A stretch of DNA of 64,000 nucleotides from Phenylobacterium sp. (GTDB taxonomy: Bacteria > Pseudomonadota > Alphaproteobacteria > Caulobacterales > Caulobacteraceae): assembly GCA_020401865.1 (NCBI GenBank), contig JADCAS010000004.1, forward strand, positions 186,001 through 250,000. Direction: 5' to 3'. Below are positions 53,999-61,703 of this stretch, piece after piece. Position numbers and translations under genes: made by a program. The notes under the pieces are model-generated. The model saw nothing but the letters and a program-made list of their open reading frames with translations. It ran no database searches and was not told where the DNA came from. Numbering within the stretch: position 1 is the stretch's first letter; every line of letters starts with the position of its first letter.

Positions 53999-55051
53999 AT
54001 GAAACTCATCGTCACGGGCGGCGCAGGATTCATCGGCTCGGCCGTGGTGCGCCGGGCCGTCGGCGAGGGGCGGCAGGTGGTGAACCTCGACGCCCTGACC
54101 TACTCCGCCAGCCTGGAGAACGTCGCGTCGGTGGCGGGCCGGCCGGGCTACGCCTTCGAGCACGCTGACATCTGCGACGCGGCCGCGGTGGCCGCCGTCT
54201 TCGAGCGCCACCAGCCGGACGCCATCATGCACCTGGCGGCCGAGAGTCATAACGACCGGGCCATCGACGGGCCCATCGACTTCGTGCGCACCAATGTTCT
54301 GGGCACAGCCGTCCTGCTGGAGGCGGCGCGACTCTACTGGTCGGCCCTGCCGCCCGGCCGCCGCGAGGCCTTCCGCTTCCACCATGTCTCGACGGACGAG
54401 GTCTTCGGGGCCCTGGGCGAGTCCGGCGCCTTCAGCGAGGCCACGCCCTATGACCCCAACTCGCCCTACTCCGCCTCAAAGGCCGGCGCCGACCACCTCG
54501 TCCGGGCCTGGGGGCGGACCTTTGGCCTGCCGGTGGTGATCACCAACTGCGCGAACAACTACGGCCCCTTCCAGTTCCCGGAAAAGCTGATCCCGACGGT
54601 GGTGGTGCGGGCCCTGGAGGGCAAGTCCATCCCGGTCTACGGCGACGGGCGGCAGGTGCGCGACTGGCTGCACGTGGACGACCACGCCGAGGCCCTACTG
54701 ACCGTGCTGGACCGCGGCCGTCTGGGCGAGACCTACTGCATCGGCGGCGACTCCACCCGCCGCAACATCGAGGTCGTCCGGATGCTCTGCGAGGCCCTCG
54801 ACCGCTACGCCCCGGCCAACACGCCGCACGCGGACAAGATCAGCTTCGTCACCGACCGGCCCGGCCACGACTTCCGCTACGACGTCGACGCCTCGAAGAT
54901 CCGCGACGAGCTGGGCTGGACCCCCCGAACGCCGGTCCCCCAGGGCCTGGAGGAGACCGTGCGCTGGTACGTCGAAAACCAGGCCTGGTGGCAGGCCATC
55001 CGCGACCGCGGCTTCACCTCCGAACGCCAGGGCCTGTCAGGGGGCGCCTGA
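53999..55051 (+). CDS. rfbB: dTDP-glucose 4,6-dehydratase
   Basis: 350 residues. KLIVTGGAGFIGSAVVRRAV is the NAD loop; the substrate loop reads HLAAESHNDRAIDGP (usually AESHVDRSI); catalytic STDEVFG and YSASKAGADHLVRAW; NNYGPFQFPEKLIP; and DGRQVRDWLHVDDHAEAL. It converts dTDP-glucose to the 4-keto-6-deoxy form used in rhamnose and other deoxy sugars. No rfbA, rfbC or rfbD is adjacent. Start ATG at 53999 follows GGGAGGG. Confidence 0.95.
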   Translation: MKLIVTGGAGFIGSAVVRRAVGEGRQVVNLDALTYSASLENVASVAGRPGYAFEHADICDAAAVAAVFERHQPDAIMHLAAESHNDRAIDGPIDFVRTNVLGTAVLLEAARLYWSALPPGRREAFRFHHVSTDEVFGALGESGAFSEATPYDPNSPYSASKAGADHLVRAWGRTFGLPVVITNCANNYGPFQFPEKLIPTVVVRALEGKSIPVYGDGRQVRDWLHVDDHAEALLTVLDRGRLGETYCIGGDSTRRNIEVVRMLCEALDRYAPANTPHADKISFVTDRPGHDFRYDVDASKIRDELGWTPRTPVPQGLEETVRWYVENQAWWQAIRDRGFTSERQGLSGGA

Positions 55052-55101
55052 CGGCTGAGAAGTGCGGGCGGCGAAAGGGCTGATGCCGTGGTCCGGGCGC
55101 G

Positions 55102-55845
55102 TCAGACCAGCGGCGCCGCGGCCCGGACTTCGCTGCAACGCCGCAGGTCGAGGAAGGCGTGGGTGTAGAGGACGGCGATGAATACGCCGACGAAGCCCTC
55201 GACGGCGGAGGAAATGATCGAGAAGACGCCGCCGGCGGGCCCGGGCAAGGTGCTTGCGAGACCCAAGGGCAGAGTGACGACGACGCCGACCCCGATCAGG
55301 ATCAGGCCGTTGAGAAGAACCAGCCCCAGCAGGCGCCACCGGTTGCCACGGGTCAGTTCCCGGCTCCGTTTCAGCGCAGCGATCGGGGAAAGGTCTTCAA
55401 GAATGCAGGCCGGAAGGGCCACGCACAGCATCAAGAGGATGACGATGCCGGGAAGGATCAAGGCGACGAAGCCAAGGAGGACGAGAAACAGGAGGGCCAG
55501 GGTTGTCAGGATCACGTTCGGCAGACGCGGAAGGGCGGCCTGGACCGCCGGGGCGAAGTCGAGGCTGGCGTTGGTCCCGAGCGGTCCCTCGGTCGCGCGG
55601 GCGGCCAGGATCTGAGTGATGGCGCCCAGGACCAGCAGGAGCAGGATCCCCACCAGGACAAGCCCTGGAGAGATGGCGGAGGGATCAGGTCCGTTGATAC
55701 CCGAACGCGACAGCGCCAGGTGCGCGATCCCGAACATGAGTCCCGTGAAGACGAAGAAGAGCGGCTTGGCCTGAAGCGTCGCAAAGGCCTGATTGAAGAC
55801 CCCGCCGACATTCAGCTTGCCCGACGCCATTGAAATCTCGCTCAT
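55102..55845 (-). CDS. Multi-pass membrane protein of unknown function
   Basis: 247 residues with about six hydrophobic segments, starting MSEISMASGKLNVGGVFNQA. Strong helices include LVLVGILLLLVLGAITQILA, VILTTLALLFLVLLGFVALI and LILIGVGVVVTLPLGLAS. ALKRSRELTRGNRWRLLGLV resembles a segment of the glycerophosphoryl-diester phosphodiesterase membrane-domain (YckC/DUF-type) proteins. The role is unknown. It lies 70 bp after asnB on the same strand; the rfbB gene is convergent. Confidence 0.7.
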   Translation of the reverse strand: MSEISMASGKLNVGGVFNQAFATLQAKPLFFVFTGLMFGIAHLALSRSGINGPDPSAISPGLVLVGILLLLVLGAITQILAARATEGPLGTNASLDFAPAVQAALPRLPNVILTTLALLFLVLLGFVALILPGIVILLMLCVALPACILEDLSPIAALKRSRELTRGNRWRLLGLVLLNGLILIGVGVVVTLPLGLASTLPGPAGGVFSIISSAVEGFVGVFIAVLYTHAFLDLRRCSEVRAAAPLV

Positions 55846-55915
55846 GTTTTCCCCCTCTGACCGAAATCAAGCCTTCCCCAGAGTAAGGCACAGTCCTCAG
55901 CGGTCGTCGTGATGT

Positions 55916-57610
55916 CTAGACCCGCCCCGTACAGGCCTCCAGGGCGTCGGCGGGTTCGACGCCTTCCAGGTGGATGAGGGACCAGACGGCGAGGAAGAGG
56001 AGGGGCCAGGCGCCCTTCCCTCCCGGGGCGAAGGCGGCGGCGACGGCCTCGGGCGAGCGCAGGCGACGGACGGCGGAGACCTCGGCCACCCGCGGGGCGA
56101 TATCTGCGGCGCGGGGGGCGATCCAGGCCTCGACGGGGACGGTGAAGCCCTGCTTGCGGGCCCAGGGCGCCGCCGCCGGGCAGGTGCGCGCCAGCCAGGT
56201 CCTGAGAAGATACTTCCCGAACCGGCCGCGCACCTTGAACCGGTCCGGCAGGGTGAAGGCGAAGTCCGCCACCTCGGGGTCGAGGAAGGGGGTCCGCCCC
56301 TCCAGGCCGTTGGCCATCAGGCACCGGTCCAGCTTGATCAGGAGGTCGTTGGGCAGCCAGGTCGCCACATCCGACCACTGAGCCGACTGGAGGGGGGACA
56401 GGCCCCGGGGCGCACGGCCGGCCTCGCGCCAGCGGGCGAGCACCTCGGGACGGTCCGGGCGCGGGTCGGCGGGCCGTCCGCCCAGCAGGGCCGGCCGAAG
56501 CGCCCGGCGATAGCGGCCGTAACCGCCGAACAGTTCATCGCCCCCCTCCCCCGTCAGCACCACGCGCAGGGTGTCCCGGGCCGCCTCGGCCAGGCGGTAG
56601 GTGGGCAGGGCGGCATAGTCCGCCGTGGGATCGTCCAGGGCCAGGGCCACCCGAGGCAGCAGGCGCCAGAACTCGGTCTCGTCGAAGCGCACCTCGCGCC
56701 AGTCGAGGTCGAGGGCCCGGGCCACCCGCTCGGCCTGGCCGCGCTCATCCGCGGCGCCGGGAAGGTCGAACCCGCAGGTGAAGGCCGTGACCGGCCGCTC
56801 CGCCAGCCGGGCCATCAGGGTGGCGATGGCGGCGCTGTCGATCCCTCCGGACAGGAAGAGGCCGAAGGGGGCGTCGGACCTCTGGTGCACCCGGACGCTC
56901 TCCTCCAGCACGGCGTCCAGCTGGTCGACCAGAGCGGCCTCGTCCGTCGCCCGCCGGGGCGAGCGGGCCGGCAGGCAGGGCCGGGTCTCGTGCGCGATAA
57001 GTCCGGCGGGCGTCACCTCCAGGATTTCGCCGGGCGCCAGCCGGCGCAGGGCCGGGAAGATGGTCGCCTCCCCCGTGGTGTAGGATAGGCCCAGCAGGTC
57101 TTCCGCCGCAGAGGCGTCCATCACAGGATCGATCAGGCCGGCAGCCAGGAAGGCCCGGGGCTCGGAGGCGAAGATGACCGCCCCGTCCCGCTCCAGGAGG
57201 TAGAGGGGTTTGATGCCGAAGGGGTCCCTAACCAGCCAGGTGCGCCCATCTCCGCCCACCAGGCAGAGGGCGTACATGCCCCGCAGCCGGCGAAAGGCGT
57301 CCGGCCCCTCCCGGGCGTAGAGGTGCAGGAGGGGCTCGAAGTCCGATCCGGTCGCCAGCAGGGGACCGAGGCCGTGGTCCTGGGCCAGCTCCAGGTAGTT
57401 GTAGATCTCGCCATTGCCCACCACCACGGAGCCGGCGGCGTGCAGGGGCTGCCAGCCCCCCTCCAGGTCGATGATGGACAGGCGGGCGTGAGCGAGGTTC
57501 GCGCCGGGCAGACTCTCGGTCCGGATGCCGTCGGGGCCCCGATGCGCCAGGGCGGCGATCAGGTCGGCGGCGAGGCGCTCGCCGTTCAGCACGCCGGCGA
57601 TGCCGCACAT
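55916..57610 (-). CDS. asnB: Asparagine synthase (glutamine-hydrolysing)
   Basis: 564 residues. MCGIAGVLNG gives the glutaminase Cys1; AHRGPDG and NGEIYNY follow. The synthetase half has LFLSGGIDSAAIATLMARLA (ATP pyrophosphatase loop), LTGEGGDELFGGYGRYRRAL, and EGRTPFLDPEVADFAFTLPD. AsnB-like proteins in polysaccharide clusters may amidate sugars or precursors rather than make free asparagine. It overlaps the upstream glycosyltransferase gene (ATGA), which argues for a glycan role. Confidence 0.92.
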   Translation of the reverse strand: MCGIAGVLNGERLAADLIAALAHRGPDGIRTESLPGANLAHARLSIIDLEGGWQPLHAAGSVVVGNGEIYNYLELAQDHGLGPLLATGSDFEPLLHLYAREGPDAFRRLRGMYALCLVGGDGRTWLVRDPFGIKPLYLLERDGAVIFASEPRAFLAAGLIDPVMDASAAEDLLGLSYTTGEATIFPALRRLAPGEILEVTPAGLIAHETRPCLPARSPRRATDEAALVDQLDAVLEESVRVHQRSDAPFGLFLSGGIDSAAIATLMARLAERPVTAFTCGFDLPGAADERGQAERVARALDLDWREVRFDETEFWRLLPRVALALDDPTADYAALPTYRLAEAARDTLRVVLTGEGGDELFGGYGRYRRALRPALLGGRPADPRPDRPEVLARWREAGRAPRGLSPLQSAQWSDVATWLPNDLLIKLDRCLMANGLEGRTPFLDPEVADFAFTLPDRFKVRGRFGKYLLRTWLARTCPAAAPWARKQGFTVPVEAWIAPRAADIAPRVAEVSAVRRLRSPEAVAAAFAPGGKGAWPLLFLAVWSLIHLEGVEPADALEACTGRV

Positions 57611-58638
57611 CAGCCCGCCCCGTACTCGGCGAAGAGCTCACGCCAGCGAGTGACGACGGCGTCGGGAGAGAACTCCCCGGCCACCCGGGCGAGGCCGGCC
57701 CCAGCCAGGCGGGCGCGGGCGGCGGGATCGTCCAGCAGGTCGCGGGCGGCGTCTGCCAGGGCGGCGGGGTCGTCCACCGGAACCAGGCGTCCGTCCTGCC
57801 CGTCCCGGATCAGGGCCGCCGGACCGGTGGAGGCGGCGGCCACCACGGGCAGGCCGTGCGCCCAGGCCTGGATGACCACATTCCCCAGGGGCTCGTAGCG
57901 GGAGGGAAAGAGGCAGAGGTCCGCCGTGCGGTAGAGGGCCGAGGCGTCGGTGCGCCAGCCCAGGAAGCGCACCCGCCCCGACAGGCCCAGCCCCTCGGCC
58001 AGGGCCTTCAGCCGCCCCTCCTCCGGGCCGGCGCCGGCGATCCAGAGGAAGGCGTCGGGCAGGCGCGCCAGGGCCTCCAAGGCCACATCATGGGCCTTGG
58101 CCTCATGCAGCCGGCCCATGGCCAGCAGCAGGGGCGCCCCCTCTGGGGTTTCGAGTCCGGCCCGGGCCACAGGGCGGGCGTCTGCGGCGGGCGCGGCGAA
58201 GTTGGGGATGCAGCGGACCCGCCCCGCCGGCCAGCCCTGGGCGACGATCCAGTCGGCGATGTCCTCGGTGTTGGCCACCAGGGCGTCGAAGCCGCGATAG
58301 TACTTGAGGTTGTAGTAGCCCCCCAGCCGGCCGACCCGGGCCCAGGGACCCTTTGGCGCGTGCCGGGCGGCGCGGTTCATCCAGGCCAGGGCGAGTCGGG
58401 TCCCGGTCCGGCGGGCGAACCGCGCGGTCAGGGGCGTGGTGAGAAGGTCGAGAGGTCCGCCGAACCTCAGCACCCGGGTCGGCACGCCGGCCGCCTGCAG
58501 GGCGGCCTGTCGCCGGGGGTTGGCGCGCAGGGCCGCCGATTGCGCCACCCCGGCCCCGGCCAGGGCCGCGACCAGGTCGACAAAATAGGTCTCCGCGCCG
58601 CCTTCGCCGGCCGTTCCCAGGAGATGCAGGACGCTCAT
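57610..58638 (-). CDS. Glycosyltransferase family 4
   Basis: 342 residues, GT-B fold. N-terminal MSVLHLLGTAGEGGAETYFV, donor domain LLAMGRLHEAKAHDVALEAL, and the EPLGNVVIQAWAHGLPVVAA motif with Glu-x7 catalytic pair. It would add a sugar to a cell-surface glycan. Start at 58638 chosen as the conserved opening. It is co-transcribed with asnB. The start is about 100 bp from the tRNA-Met gene on the opposite strand. Confidence 0.87.
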   Translation of the reverse strand: MSVLHLLGTAGEGGAETYFVDLVAALAGAGVAQSAALRANPRRQAALQAAGVPTRVLRFGGPLDLLTTPLTARFARRTGTRLALAWMNRAARHAPKGPWARVGRLGGYYNLKYYRGFDALVANTEDIADWIVAQGWPAGRVRCIPNFAAPAADARPVARAGLETPEGAPLLLAMGRLHEAKAHDVALEALARLPDAFLWIAGAGPEEGRLKALAEGLGLSGRVRFLGWRTDASALYRTADLCLFPSRYEPLGNVVIQAWAHGLPVVAAASTGPAALIRDGQDGRLVPVDDPAALADAARDLLDDPAARARLAGAGLARVAGEFSPDAVVTRWRELFAEYGAG

Positions 58639-58682
58639 CGCAGGGGCGACCCTAGCAAGCCCGGCCCCGCTTCCCAAGCGGC

Positions 58683-58711
58683 TTGAAGCGGGCCGCGCCA
58701 GACCCTATAAA
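58683..58711 (+). promoter_or_regulatory. Promoter of the tRNA-Met gene
   Basis: TTGAAG (58683-58688), 17-bp spacer, TATAAA (58706-58711), 24 bases before the tRNA 5' end. A good sigma-70-type promoter. Confidence 0.75.
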
Positions 58712-58735
58712 CCGCCCCTCGCCGAAAGGCCCGGC

Positions 58736-58812
58736 GGCTGGGTAGCTCAGATGGTTAGAGCGGTGGATTCATAACCCACAGGTCGGCGGTTCGATCCCGC
58801 CCCCAGCTACCA
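58736..58812 (+). tRNA. tRNA-Met (anticodon CAT, elongator type)
   Basis: 77 bases including encoded CCA (58810-58812). Acceptor GGCTGGG pairs with CCCAGCT (first pair a G-U), D-arm GCTCAGATGGTTAGAGC, anticodon arm GGTGGATTCATAACCCA with anticodon CAT at 58770-58772, and T-arm GGCGGTTCGATCCCGCC. The first pair, G1-U72, is unlike the C1xA72 mismatch of initiator tRNA, so elongator Met (or a lysidine-modified Ile tRNA, less likely) is preferred. The 3' end overlaps the stop codon of the convergent GNAT gene. Confidence 0.95.
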
Positions 58813-59400
58813 CTCCTGGACCCCCGATCCGCCTTGCGACCCGAGCTCAGCCGCCCAGCGTGAGCCCCGGACATCCCGGCGCATGAACACCCTCTGGCGC
58901 TCGTCGAGGCCTCGGGCGAGGTGCTCGGTCCGAATGGATTCCAGCTCAGCCAGCAGGACATCGACGACCTCGAACCCGATCCGGCTGTACCAGGGTGCAT
59001 TCCAGGGAATATCCCGGAAGGTCGAGAGCACCAGGGCCAGAAGGCCCGCCTGGCGGGCCAGGTCCTCCGCATGGTCTAGCAGGGCCGCGCCCAGCCGCTT
59101 GCCGGCGAAGGCCGGCAGGACATCGAGCTGCTCGATGTAGAGGCCGCCATCAAGGGGGCGGAACCGGAGGGCGGCGACGGGCTGGTCTCCGTCGAGGCAG
59201 GCGACCCACAGACCGCCCGCCCCCAGCCGAGCTTCCAGGAGGGCCTCCGGCGCCGGCGGATCCTGCGCGATCCAGGCCTGCGCCGTCCCCATAAACCTCT
59301 GCGCCGCCTCGTGCTCTATAGCGCGTATGGCGGGAAGTTCCGACCTCAGGGCAGGCCGGATCCGATGGGGCGCAGGCTCGGCGAGGCCTAGATGATCCAT
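58807..59400 (-). CDS. GNAT-family N-acetyltransferase
   Basis: 197 residues. The acetyl-CoA loop is QLDVLPAFAGKRLGAALLDH (Q/RxxGxG/A type) near residue 100, with LYIEQLDVLPAFAGKRLG, LVLSTFRDIPWNAPWYSRIG and FEVVDVL as core strands. Substrate unknown. The start overlaps the 3' end of the RTX2 gene by 13 bases (translationally coupled), and the stop TAG (58807-58809) lies inside the 3' end of the tRNA-Met gene on the opposite strand. Confidence 0.85.
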   Translation of the reverse strand: MDHLGLAEPAPHRIRPALRSELPAIRAIEHEAAQRFMGTAQAWIAQDPPAPEALLEARLGAGGLWVACLDGDQPVAALRFRPLDGGLYIEQLDVLPAFAGKRLGAALLDHAEDLARQAGLLALVLSTFRDIPWNAPWYSRIGFEVVDVLLAELESIRTEHLARGLDERQRVFMRRDVRGSRWAAELGSQGGSGVQEW

Positions 59401-59917
59401 CCGCTTCCGAGGCTGGAGAGGGAGACGCCGACCAGGATGACCTGGTCTCCATTACCCATGTCGACGATGACGTCGGCGCCGGACTGGGTGATGGTGCGGG
59501 CGGGATTGCCCTCCAGTTTCAGCCGGTCGCCCTCGGCGTAGTTGAAGTCCGTGATCCGGTCGATGCCGGCGCCCGCCAGGCTGTAGAACAGGTCGGCGCC
59601 TGCACCGCCGCTGAGGGTGTCATTCCCCTTGTCGCCCCAGAGCCAGTCATCGCCGGCCCCGCCCATGACCGTGTCGTCGCCCTGGCCGCCGCGCACCCAG
59701 TCGTTCCCGGCCCCGCCGTCGACGGTGTCATTGCCCATGTTGCCGTAGACGACGTCAAAGCCGGCGTCGCCGAAGAGCAGGTCGTTGTCCTTGCCTCCCA
59801 CGACCCAGTCGTCACCGTCGTTCCCGCGAAGGGAGTCACTGCCCATGTTGCCATGCATGTCGTCGAAGCCGGAGCCGCCCGACAGCGAGTCGTCGCCCGC
59901 ATCACCGCGCAGGACGT
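59388..59917 (-). repeat. Long inverted repeat, copy B (3' half of RTX gene 2)
   Basis: Partner of the repeat at 789-1320. The first bases after the stop (GGC) are also shared. Copy A retains ATGGATCACCTAGGC, which reads MDHLG, equal to the first five codons of the GNAT gene here (MDHLG). This hints that copy A was copied from this locus, although the run is short. Confidence 0.85.
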
Positions 59918-60482
59918 TCGAACCTTGGGCATAGCTGATGACGTCATTGCCCTCGAGGCCGTAGACCGTCTCCCCGCCGGTCCGGCTGATCGTATCGGCC
60001 CCTGCTGTTCCCCGGATGTAGTCCCACTCGACAACGAAATAGAGGCTGTTGGACGGGTTCACGTCGTTCCACTTGTAGGCCACCCCGATGCCGCCCGAGG
60101 GCTGGGGCCAGGATTGCAGGCCGAAGGCCATCGCGTCCTGGGCGCCGCCATAGTCGTCCGGCTCCACGCCGAGGGCGCCTGCGCCCCAGTTGGAATAGCC
60201 GGAGGTGACCAGGGTCCCGTCGCCCCAGCGCCAGGTCCCTTCAACGTCAGCGTCGGAGCCTCCCAGCCAGAGGTAACGCGCGCCGCCCCCGTCGGCGGCG
60301 GTCGGCGCGGTGTCCAGTCCCGTCGTCATCTGGGTCATGGTGACCAGGGCCTGGTTTTCGGAGGCGCTGGTGATGTAGGCGAGGTGTCCGCCCTGGCTTT
60401 CGGCCCATGCCCTTGCGGCGACCCAGGTCATGGCCGTCTTGACGATCTGATAGGTGTGGCCGGCGGCGTAAAATGTTCCCAC
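59388..60482 (-). CDS. RTX protein 2 with C-type-lectin-like N-terminal domain
   Basis: 364 residues from a GTG start. Residues 1-150 form a C-type-lectin-like fold: TYQIVKTAMTWVAARAWAES, HLAYITSASENQALVTMTQM, RYLWLGGSDADVEGTWRWGD, and NPSNSLYFVVEWDYI. Residues about 160-300 carry RTX nonapeptides (DGGAGNDWVRGGQGDDTVMG) and the last 55 are a type I secretion tail. It should be secreted and bind a ligand or glycan. From about residue 190 it is nearly identical to RTX protein 1 (3 differences in about 163 residues), although the N-terminal domains are unrelated. Confidence 0.88.
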   Translation of the reverse strand: MGTFYAAGHTYQIVKTAMTWVAARAWAESQGGHLAYITSASENQALVTMTQMTTGLDTAPTAADGGGARYLWLGGSDADVEGTWRWGDGTLVTSGYSNWGAGALGVEPDDYGGAQDAMAFGLQSWPQPSGGIGVAYKWNDVNPSNSLYFVVEWDYIRGTAGADTISRTGGETVYGLEGNDVISYAQGSNVLRGDAGDDSLSGGSGFDDMHGNMGSDSLRGNDGDDWVVGGKDNDLLFGDAGFDVVYGNMGNDTVDGGAGNDWVRGGQGDDTVMGGAGDDWLWGDKGNDTLSGGAGADLFYSLAGAGIDRITDFNYAEGDRLKLEGNPARTITQSGADVIVDMGNGDQVILVGVSLSSLGSGWII

Positions 60483-60665
60483 TTAAAGGACTCCCTCACA
60501 AGACAATCTCCATCCACTACCTTGCCGAAGGTGAAGGGACTGAGAAGCGACAGGGATAAACGCCTTTAACCTTGCGAAGGCCGCGACTTGATCACACGCT
60601 GCATCATGAGGTCGCTGTCGCGGACCGCGGCCCGGCGGCGGTGCGTTCGGGAAGAGGAGACGCTC

Positions 60666-60977
60666 ATGGGGATCGGGGAGCCGCGAGGCGGAACGAAGAC
60701 GCCGCCGCACAGTCGACAACGGGGGCTCGTGATCTTGACGACCCTCCTGCTGGCCCTCGGCGCCTGCGCCACCCAGCCTTACGCACCGACACCCGACGCC
60801 CCCGGATTTCTGTCGGGCCTCCTGCACGGGTTCCTCAGCTGGTTCGCTATGGCGGCGCACGTCTTCAGCCCCGAGATCCGGGTTTACGCCTACCCCAATG
60901 ACGGGGGCTGGTATGACTTCGGTTTCCTTCTCGGCATCACCGCCTGGGGGGGGATAGCCGCGGCCATGTCCGACTAG
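60666..60977 (+). CDS. Small lipoprotein of unknown function
   Basis: 103 residues starting MGIGEPRGGTKTPPHSRQRG with GAGGAG upstream; the frame is open from 60588. After a basic N-terminus there is a hydrophobic segment (LVILTTLLLALGAC) ending in a lipobox with Cys34. The mature part has two hydrophobic stretches (FLSGLLHGFLSWFAMAAHV and FGFLLGITAWGGIAAAM) separated by YAYPNDGGWYDF. It may be an integral inner-membrane protein rather than a typical lipoprotein. No family recognised. Confidence 0.65.
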   Translation: MGIGEPRGGTKTPPHSRQRGLVILTTLLLALGACATQPYAPTPDAPGFLSGLLHGFLSWFAMAAHVFSPEIRVYAYPNDGGWYDFGFLLGITAWGGIAAAMSD

Positions 60978-60987
60978 GTTCTCCCGT

Positions 60988-61608
60988 TCAGGCTTGCGCC
61001 TCGCCCCGGACGTTCCAACCGGCGAAGCGCGGGACCTTGGGCAGGTAGGCGCTCTCTGCCTCGCGGGTCGAGAAGCCCGCGCCTTCGAGCAACGGCAGGA
61101 CCGGCCGGGTCAGGCGGCACCCGCCAGCCAGGCGCTTCCAGACCGGCTCGATGCGCCTCTGCCACCGGGCGACGCCGGGGTCGGGAGCAAGGCCATGCTC
61201 GCAGTAGAACAGCCGCCCGCCCGGCTTCAGGACCCGGCGGGCCTCCGCCAGGGCGCGTTCGGGAGAGTGCACGGAGCACAGGGTGAAGGTGCAGACTACG
61301 CTGTCAAAACTGGACGCCTCGAAGGGCAGGTCCTCGGCCCTCCCGGGCAGGACCTCGACCGCCAGCCCCTCCGGGCGCGGCGCAGCCACCGCCATGGCCC
61401 GCAGCTCGGGCGCCGGGTCGACGCCGATGACCGAGGTGACGCGCGACGGATCGTAGAACGCCAGGTTCAGGCCCATGCCGACCCCGAGTTCGAGGACGCG
61501 TCCGCTCGCCCGGGGAACCAGCCTCGCCCTCTGGAGCATCATCTGCGGCCCTGAGCACGCACAGGCCAGGAACTTCGGCAGGAGTGTCCGCTCGTACCAG
61601 CTCGCCAT
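60988..61608 (-). CDS. Class I SAM-dependent methyltransferase
   Basis: 206 residues with the Rossmann methyltransferase fold: VLELGVGMGLNLAFY (SAM loop), VIGVDPAPELRAMA, VVCTFTLCSVHSPERALAE, and RRVLKPGGRLFYCEHGLAPD. Resembles the UbiE/METTL7-like group of thiol or phospholipid methyltransferases. N-terminal Cys-rich FLACACSGPQMML. Substrate unknown. It is convergent with the small lipoprotein gene, 10 bases between the stops. Confidence 0.82.
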   Translation of the reverse strand: MASWYERTLLPKFLACACSGPQMMLQRARLVPRASGRVLELGVGMGLNLAFYDPSRVTSVIGVDPAPELRAMAVAAPRPEGLAVEVLPGRAEDLPFEASSFDSVVCTFTLCSVHSPERALAEARRVLKPGGRLFYCEHGLAPDPGVARWQRRIEPVWKRLAGGCRLTRPVLPLLEGAGFSTREAESAYLPKVPRFAGWNVRGEAQA

Positions 61609-61703
61609 GCCGCGCCCTCCGCAAGACCGGTGGACACACTGGCCCGCCGGACGGGGCTTGCAAAGGGGTCAGGGGACCCGCCGTCGCCTCACCGCGGCCA
61701 GGT

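Noticed and set aside
58770..58772. tRNA with anticodon CAT as initiator tRNA-fMet
   Set aside because: The acceptor opens with a G-U pair rather than the unpaired C1-A72 of initiator tRNAs, and the three G-C pairs typical of the initiator anticodon stem are not evident.
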